Of a DNA stretch of 64,000 bases, positions 57,501 through 64,000 are shown piece after piece. The DNA lies in the NCBI GenBank assembly GCA_013407085.1, contig JACCGJ010013258.1:1-64000 (forward strand), in the 5' to 3' direction. Source of the DNA: Atriophallophorus winterbourni (taxonomy: Eukaryota > Platyhelminthes > Trematoda > Plagiorchiida > Microphallidae). Position 1 is the stretch's first letter. Each line of letters opens with the position of its first letter. The translations under genes were made by a program, and so were the position numbers. The notes below the pieces were generated by a model that was given only the letters and a program-made list of their open reading frames with translations, was not told where the DNA came from and did not search any database.

Positions 57501-60500
57501 ATTTGTTTCGGGTTTAGAAAAGTCGGGGTCCATTCAAGTTTGACGAGATCTAGATATCTAATATCAATAAATTTAACAAAATATTTTGTGTATTTAGTCC
57601 AACAAGAAGCATGTTACCCTCAACACGGTTAACAGGCCATTAATCACTGTACCCAGACACCTTGCAGACGTCTGACAAGTCAAACACTAATGGAGTTCTC
57701 TCACTTATCACGAACCACATCCGAAACCGAATGGTCACAAAACATTGAAACATACACATGCTTATCTTATTTTGTAAAATAAAAAAACCTCCACACTCTC
57801 CAGAAATATGCCTGTCCAGATCGCCCTTTCGATCTAATTTTCAATCTATTTCGTACCAAACATTACGCTCAAAGTAGTCACCACACAGGGCTCACATAAA
57901 CGAGATCAACAATTTACTCTCGAGAGTCGCTGACGCTTTCCATACCTTATGTTTCCGAAAATATTGCCGATTGAACTGTTGTCACGCAATCCTTCGGAAA
58001 CTTGGACAATCATGGGTTCGACGTGGCCATGGTCTGTCCATTTGCGGATTCCTGGTCTACTGGTAAAAGAGGATCGAACACAGCATATAATCCTAATGCG
58101 CGTAATTTACTCAAATCAATAGTACCTTTTCGAACTCTCACAGTGTTTGTTGTACTTATATATAGAACGAGCAAATGCTTCTCGGTGGCTTAACTATGAA
58201 AACAATCTGGAAATCTCAGGCACAAACGACCTCGTGCAAAGTGATCTGAACCTGAGTGTTTAGCTAATAATTTTATTTCAAATAATCTCATTATGGCATT
58301 TTCACTTCGGAAATGTTTAATTTGTTGATTGAATAAGTACCAACACTCACTCGCTTCTTTAGCTAATTGTATCGAAGATATTTGAAATGAAGATCATATG
58401 AGAAATGTAATTTTAGATTACAGTGAAAGGCACATTTTTATGAAATATTTAGGGCGTACATGTGGAGTGAACCATTAATCAATTTTATTTGCGTTTCAAT
58501 GTAATGTATTATGATTTAATGATTTCAGCCTGAAATTACCACATTTCAATTGCATAATGTACACCAGATAATTGTGTTGTTTGAAGGTTAGTTCCGTGAT
58601 TGAATCAGTTGTGAAAATTTTGAATCAAGCGTTAATAGTTTGCACGAAATTGTAGTAATGTTTATAGTTTTCGACAAATTATCGTTATTTTGTTTCGGGT
58701 TTAGAAAAGTCGGGGTCCATACAAGTTTGACGAGATCTAGATATCTAATATCAATAAATTTAACAAAATATTTTGTGTATTTAGTCCAACAAGAAGCATG
58801 TTACCCTCAACACGGTTAACAGGCCATTAATCACTGTACCCAGACACCTTGCAGACGTCTGACAAGTCAAACACTAATGGAGTTCTCTCACTTATCACGA
58901 ACCACATCCGAAACCGAATGGTCACAAAACATTGAAACATACACATGCTTATCTTATTTTGTAAAATAAAAAAACCTCCACACTCTCCAGAAATATGCCT
59001 GTCCAGATCGCCCTTTCGATCTAATTTTCAATCTATTTCGTACCAAACATTACGCTCAAAGTAGTCACCACACAGGGCTCACATAAACGAGATCAACAAT
59101 TTACTCTCGAGAGTCGCTGACGCTTTCCATAACTTATGTTTCCGAAAATATTGCCGATTAAACTGTTGTCACGCAATCCTTCGGAAACTTGGACAATGAT
59201 GGGTTCTACGTGGCCATGGTCTGTCCATTTGCGGATTCCTGGTCTACTGGTACAAGAGGATGGAACACAGCATATAATCCTAATGCGCGTAATTTACTCA
59301 CATCAATAGTACCTTTTCGAACTCTCACAGTGTTTGTTGTACTTATATATAGAACGAGCAAATGCTTCTCAGTGGCTTAACTATGAAAGCAATCTGGAAA
59401 ACTCAGGCACAAACGACCTCGTGCAAAGTGATCTGAACGTGAGTGTTTAGTAAATAATTTTATCTCAAATAATCACATAATCGCATTTTCACTTCGGAAA
59501 TGTTTAACTTGTTGATCGAATAAATACAAACACTCACCCGCTTTTCGAGCTAATTGTATCAAAGATATTTAAAAGAAAGATGATATGAGAGAGGTAATTT
59601 TAGATTACAGTGAAAGGCACATTTTTGAGAAATCTTTAGGGCTTACACGTGGAGTGAACCATTAATCAATTTTATTTGCGTTTCAATGTAATGTTATATG
59701 ATTTAATGATTTCAGCATGGAATTACCACATTTCAAATGCATATTGTACACCAGATAATTGTGTTGTTTGAAGGTTACTTCAGTGATTGAATCAGTTGTG
59801 AATATTTTGACTCGAGCGTTAATAGTTTGCACGAAATTGTAGTAATGTTTAAAGTTTTCGACAAATTATCGTTATTTTGTTTCGGGTTTAGAAAAGTCGG
59901 GGTCCATACAAGTTTGACGAGATCTAGATATCTAATATCAATAAATTTAACAAAATATTTTGTGTATTTATTCCAACAAGAAGCATGTTACCCTCAACAC
60001 GGTTAACAGGCCATTAATCACTGTACCCAGACACCTTGCAGACGTCTGACAAGTCAAACACTAATGGAGTTCTCTCACTTATCACGAACCACATCCGAAA
60101 CCGAATGGTCACAAAACATTGAAACATGCACATGCTTATCTTATTTTGTAAAATAAAAAAACCTCTACACTCTCCAGAAATATGCCTGTCCAGATCGCCC
60201 TTTCGATCTAATTTTCAATCTATTTCGTACCAAACATTACGCTCAAAGTAGTCACCACACAGGGCTCACATAAACGAGATCAACAATTTACTCTCGAGAG
60301 TCGCTGACGCTTTCCATACCTTATGTTTCCGAAAATATTGCCGATTGAACTGTTGTCACGCAATCCTTCGGAAACTTGGACAATCATGGGTTCGACGTGG
60401 CCATGGTCTGTCCATTTGCGGATTCCTGGTCTACTGGTAAAAGAGGATCGAACACAGCATATAATCCTAATGCGCGTAATTTACTCAAATCAATAGTACC

Positions 60501-63500
60501 TTTTCGAACTCTCACAGTGTTTGTTGTACTTATATATAGAACGAGCAAATGCTTCTCGGTAGCTTAACTATGAAAACAATCTGGAAATCTCAGGCACAAA
60601 CGACCTCGTGCAAAGTGATGTGAACCTGAGTGTTTAGTGAAAATGTTTATCTCAAATAATCTCATAGTCGCATTTTCACTTCGAAAATGTGTAATTTGTT
60701 GATCGGATAAATACAAACACTCACCCGCTTTTCGAGTTATTTGTATCGAACATATTTAAAAGAAAGATGATATGAAAAAGGTAATTTTAGATTACAGTGA
60801 AATGCACATTTTTATGAAATCTTTAGGGCGTACAGGTGTAGTGATCCATTAATCAATTGTATTTGCGTTTCAATGTAATGTTATATGATTCAATGAATTC
60901 AGCCTGAAATTACCACATTTCAAATGCATAATGTACACCAGATAATTGTGTTGTTTGAAAGTTAGTTCCGTGATTGAATCAGTTGTGAAAATGTTTAATC
61001 AAGCGTAAATAGTTGGGACGAAATTGTAGTAATGTTTAAAGTTCTCGACAAATTATCGTTATTTTGTTTCGGGTTTAGAAAAGTCGGAGTTCATACAAGT
61101 TTAACGAGATCTAGATATCAAACATCAGGGAATTTAACAAAATATTTTGTGTAGTCAGTCCAGCAAGAAGCATGTTACCCTCAACACGGTTAACAGCCTA
61201 ATATTCACTGTACCCAGATACCTTGCAGACGTCTGACAAGTCAAACACTAATTAAGTTCCCTCACTTATCAGGAAACACATCTGAAGCCGAATGGTCACA
61301 AAGGAATGAAACATACACATGCTTATCTTATTTTGTAAAACAAAAAAACCTCCACACTCTCCAGAAATATGCCTGTCCCGATCGCCCTTTCGATCTGATT
61401 TTCAATCCGTTTCGTACCAAACATTACGCTCAAAGTCGTCACCACATAGGGCTCACATAAACGAGATCAACAATTTACTCTCCAGAGTCGCTGACGCTGT
61501 CCATCCCTTATGTTTACGAAAATATTGCCGATTGAACTGTTGTCATCCAATCCTTCGGAAACGTGGACAATCATGGGTTCGACGTGGCCATGTTCTGTCC
61601 ATTTGCGGATTCCTGGTCTATTGGTACAAGAGGATCAAATACAGCATATAATCCTAATTCGCGTAATTTACTCAAATCATTAGTACCTTTTCCAACGCTC
61701 ACAATGTTAGTTGTACTTATATATAGAACGAGCAAATGCTTATCGGTGATTTAACTATGAAAACAATCTGGAAATCTCAGGCACAAACGACCTCGTGCAA
61801 AGTGATCTGAACCTAGGTGTTTAGTAAATAATGTTATCTCAAATAATCTCATAATATCATTTTCACTTCCGAAATGTTTAATTTGTTGATTGAATAAATA
61901 CAAACACTCACCCGCTTCTTTTGCTAATTCTATTAAATTAGTTTCAAAGAAAGATGATGGGAGAAAGCTATTTTTAGATTACAGTGAAATACACATTTCA
62001 TTCAAACCTTCAGGGTATACAGGTGGAGTGAAACAATAATCAATTTTATTTGCGTTTCAATGTAATGCATTATGATTTAAGGATTTCAGCCTGAAATTAC
62101 CACATTTCAAATGCATAATGTACACCAGATAATTGTGTTGTTTGAAGGTTAGTTCCGTGATTGAATCAGTTGTGAATATTTTGACTCGAGCGTAAATAGT
62201 TGGCACGAAATTGTAGTAATTTTTAAAGTTTTCGACAAATTATCGTTATTTTGTTTCGGGTTTAGAAAAGTCGGAGTCCATACAAGTTTGACGAGATCTA
62301 GTTATCTAACATCAGGAAATTTAACAAAATATTTTGTGTAGTCAGTCCAACAATAAGCATGTTACCCTCAACACGGTTAACAGCCGATTAATCACTGTAC
62401 GCAGATACACAGCAGATGTCTGACAAGTCAAACACTAATGGAGTTCTCTCACTTTTTACGAACCACATCCGAAGCCAAATGGTCACAAAACGTTGAAACA
62501 TATACATGTTTATCTTATTTTTTAAAACAAAAAACCTGCACACTCTCCAGAAATATGCCTGTTCAGATAGCCCTCTCGATCTAATTTTCAATCCATTTTG
62601 TACCAAACATTACGCTCAAAGTAGTCACCACACAGGGCTCACATAAACGAGATCAACAATTAACTCTTGAGAGTCGCTGACGCTTTCCATACCTTATGTT
62701 TCCGAAAATGTTGCCGATTGAACTGTTGTCACGCAATCCTTCGGACACTTGGACAATGATGGGTTCGACGTGGCCATGGTCTGTCCATTTGCGGATTCCT
62801 GGTCTATTGGTACAAGAGGATCGACCACAGCATATAATCCTAATGCGCGTAATTTACTCAAATCAATAGTACCTTTCCGAACTCTCACAGTGTTTGTTGT
62901 ACTTATATATAGAACGAGCAAATGCTTCTCGGTGGCTTAACTATGAAAACAATCTGGAAATCTCGGGCACAAACGACCTCGTGCAAAGTGATCTGAACGT
63001 GAATGTTTAGTAAATAATTTTTTCTCAAATAATCTCATAATCACATTTTCACTTCGGAAAAGTTTCATTTGTTGATCGAATGAATACAAACACTCACCCG
63101 CTTTTCGAGCTAATTGTATCAAAGATATTTAAAAGAAAGATGATATGAGAGAGGTAATTTTAGATTACAGTGAAAGGCACATTTTTATGAAATCTTCAGA
63201 GCGTACAGGTGGAGTGAACCATTAATAAATTTTATTTGCGTTTCAATGTAATGTTATATGATTTAATGATTTCAGCATGGAATTACCACATTTCAAATGC
63301 ATATTGTACACCAGATAATTGTGTTGTTTGAAGGTTAGTTCCGTGAGTGAATCAGTTGTGAAAATTTTGAATCAAGCGTAAATAGTTGGCACGACATTGT
63401 AGTAATGTTTACAGTTTTCGACAAATTATCGTTATTTTGTTCCGGGTTTAGAAAAGTCGCAGTTCATACACGTTTGACGAGATCTAGATGTCTAACATCA

Positions 63501-63953
63501 GGAAATGTAACAAAATATGTTGTGTAGTCAGTCCAACAAGAAGCAGGTTACCCTCAACACGCTTAACATTACATTAATTATTGCACACAGATGCACTGCA
63601 GACGTCTGACATGTCATACACTAATGGAGTTCTCTTACTTATCACGAACCACATCCGAAGCCAAATGGTCACAAAACAATGAAACATACACATGCACATC
63701 TTTTTTTTTAAACAAAAAACCTCCACACTCCCTGGAAATATACCTGTCCTTATCGTCCTTTTGATCTGATTTGTAATTAATTTCGCACCAAACATTACGC
63801 TCATTTCGTCACCACACAGGGCTCACATGACCGATATCAAGAAATTACTCTCGAGAGTCGCCGACGCTCTCCATCCCTTATGTTCCCGAAAATATTGCCG
63901 ATTGAACTGTTGTCATGCAATCCTTGGAAAACTTGGACAATCATGGGTTCGAC
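54600..63953. repeat. Satellite array, about 1,186-bp unit, nearly eight copies
   Basis: Head-to-tail units measured at the anchor CACAAACGACCTCGTGC: 54664, 55850, 57035, 58221, 59408, 60595, 61782 and 62968, spacings 1185-1187 bp. The first unit is more diverged and begins near 54600; the last stops at 63953 after about 985 bp. Interior units are very similar with almost no length change, indicating homogenisation by unequal exchange or recent amplification. Units fall into subtypes (see findings). I see no LTR, RT, tRNA, rRNA, spliced-leader or hammerhead feature in the unit. Confidence 0.95.
58002..58193 (+). other. 63-codon frame present in each satellite unit
   Basis: Also found at 55631, 56816, 59189, 60376, 61563 and 62749; in all it encodes about 63 residues around VAMVCPFADSW, NPNARNLL and TVFVVLIYRTSKC. 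In most copies it lacks an ATG (it starts at TTG or GTG) and the substitutions between units change amino acids freely. It is more likely a non-coding part of the satellite that happens to stay open because the units are young. Confidence 0.3.
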
Positions 63954-64000
63954 ACGTTAATTACGACGTTCGACGCGTTAATTACTATCACTTTTGTTCG
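63954..64000. other. Non-satellite sequence at the right edge
   Basis: After GGGTTCGAC (63953) the sequence leaves the satellite unit and contains two copies of GTTAATTAC separated by ACGTTCGACGC. Too short to classify. Confidence 0.5.

Noticed and set aside
54600..63953. Tandem 5S rRNA, snRNA or spliced-leader genes in the 1,186-bp units
   Set aside because: I found none of the conserved 5S, U6 or flatworm spliced-leader sequence blocks in the unit on either strand.

Overview
This is eukaryotic, intron-bearing-genome-type DNA with no operons, no rRNA and no host protein-coding gene I can recognise. It is AT-rich and almost entirely built of transposable elements and satellites. The mix points to a flatworm, most likely a digenean trematode: CR1-like LINEs whose ORF1 carries a PHD-type finger, an RTE-clade LINE, Penelope-like elements (PLEs), short Ty3/gypsy remnants, and tRNA-promoter/hammerhead-ribozyme tandem repeats of the kind known from schistosomes (Sm-alpha). 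Species is not determinable from the sequence alone and this assignment is inference.

Layout. 1-4873 and 9275-13665 are two diverged copies of one segment (a decayed minus-strand PLE followed by a plus-strand Ty3/gypsy gag-protease-RT remnant). Between them lie a CR1 ORF1 remnant (4870-5890), a 659-bp LTR mini-element with 5-bp target duplications (7293-7951), and unassigned DNA. 13990-18560 is an RTE element split by an internally deleted, ORF1-only CR1 copy (16669-18195). 18805-25245 holds a PLE terminal fragment, a CR1 ORF1 scrap, a 5'-truncated CR1 (20300-22730) and a third PLE whose 5' half is inverted (22731-25245).

25275-42180 was originally one tandem array of about 430-bp units. Each unit reads, on the minus strand, as a tRNA-like pol III promoter (A and B boxes) followed closely by a hammerhead ribozyme. 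Three CR1 LINEs have been inserted into it: CR1-I (25976-28424, RT open but FADD changed to FADH), CR1-IV (29089-32750, minus) and CR1-II (36250-41082, essentially full length). Directly beyond the array, 42312-42850 is a 297-bp direct repeat with a different, plus-strand hammerhead core. The PLE terminal repeats carry a third hammerhead type. So three unrelated repeat classes here carry self-cleaving-RNA cores.

44286-46944 is a structurally complete small LTR retrotransposon (LTRs, TGGAT target duplication, one open frame with coiled coil and three 42-aa repeats, no pol). 46985-54265 contains three further CR1 remnants in otherwise unassigned AT-rich DNA. 54600-63953 is a tandem satellite with a 1,185-1,187-bp period, nearly eight units, whose units fall into interleaved subtypes and which stops abruptly 47 bp before the window ends.

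How the parts interact: autonomous CR1, RTE and PLE machinery (all copies here carry lesions) would supply reverse transcription; the hammerhead units, the LTR mini-element, the ORF1-only CR1 and the gag-like LTR element look like non-autonomous passengers. Names CR1-I to CR1-X and PLE-A to -C are local labels used only in this annotation.
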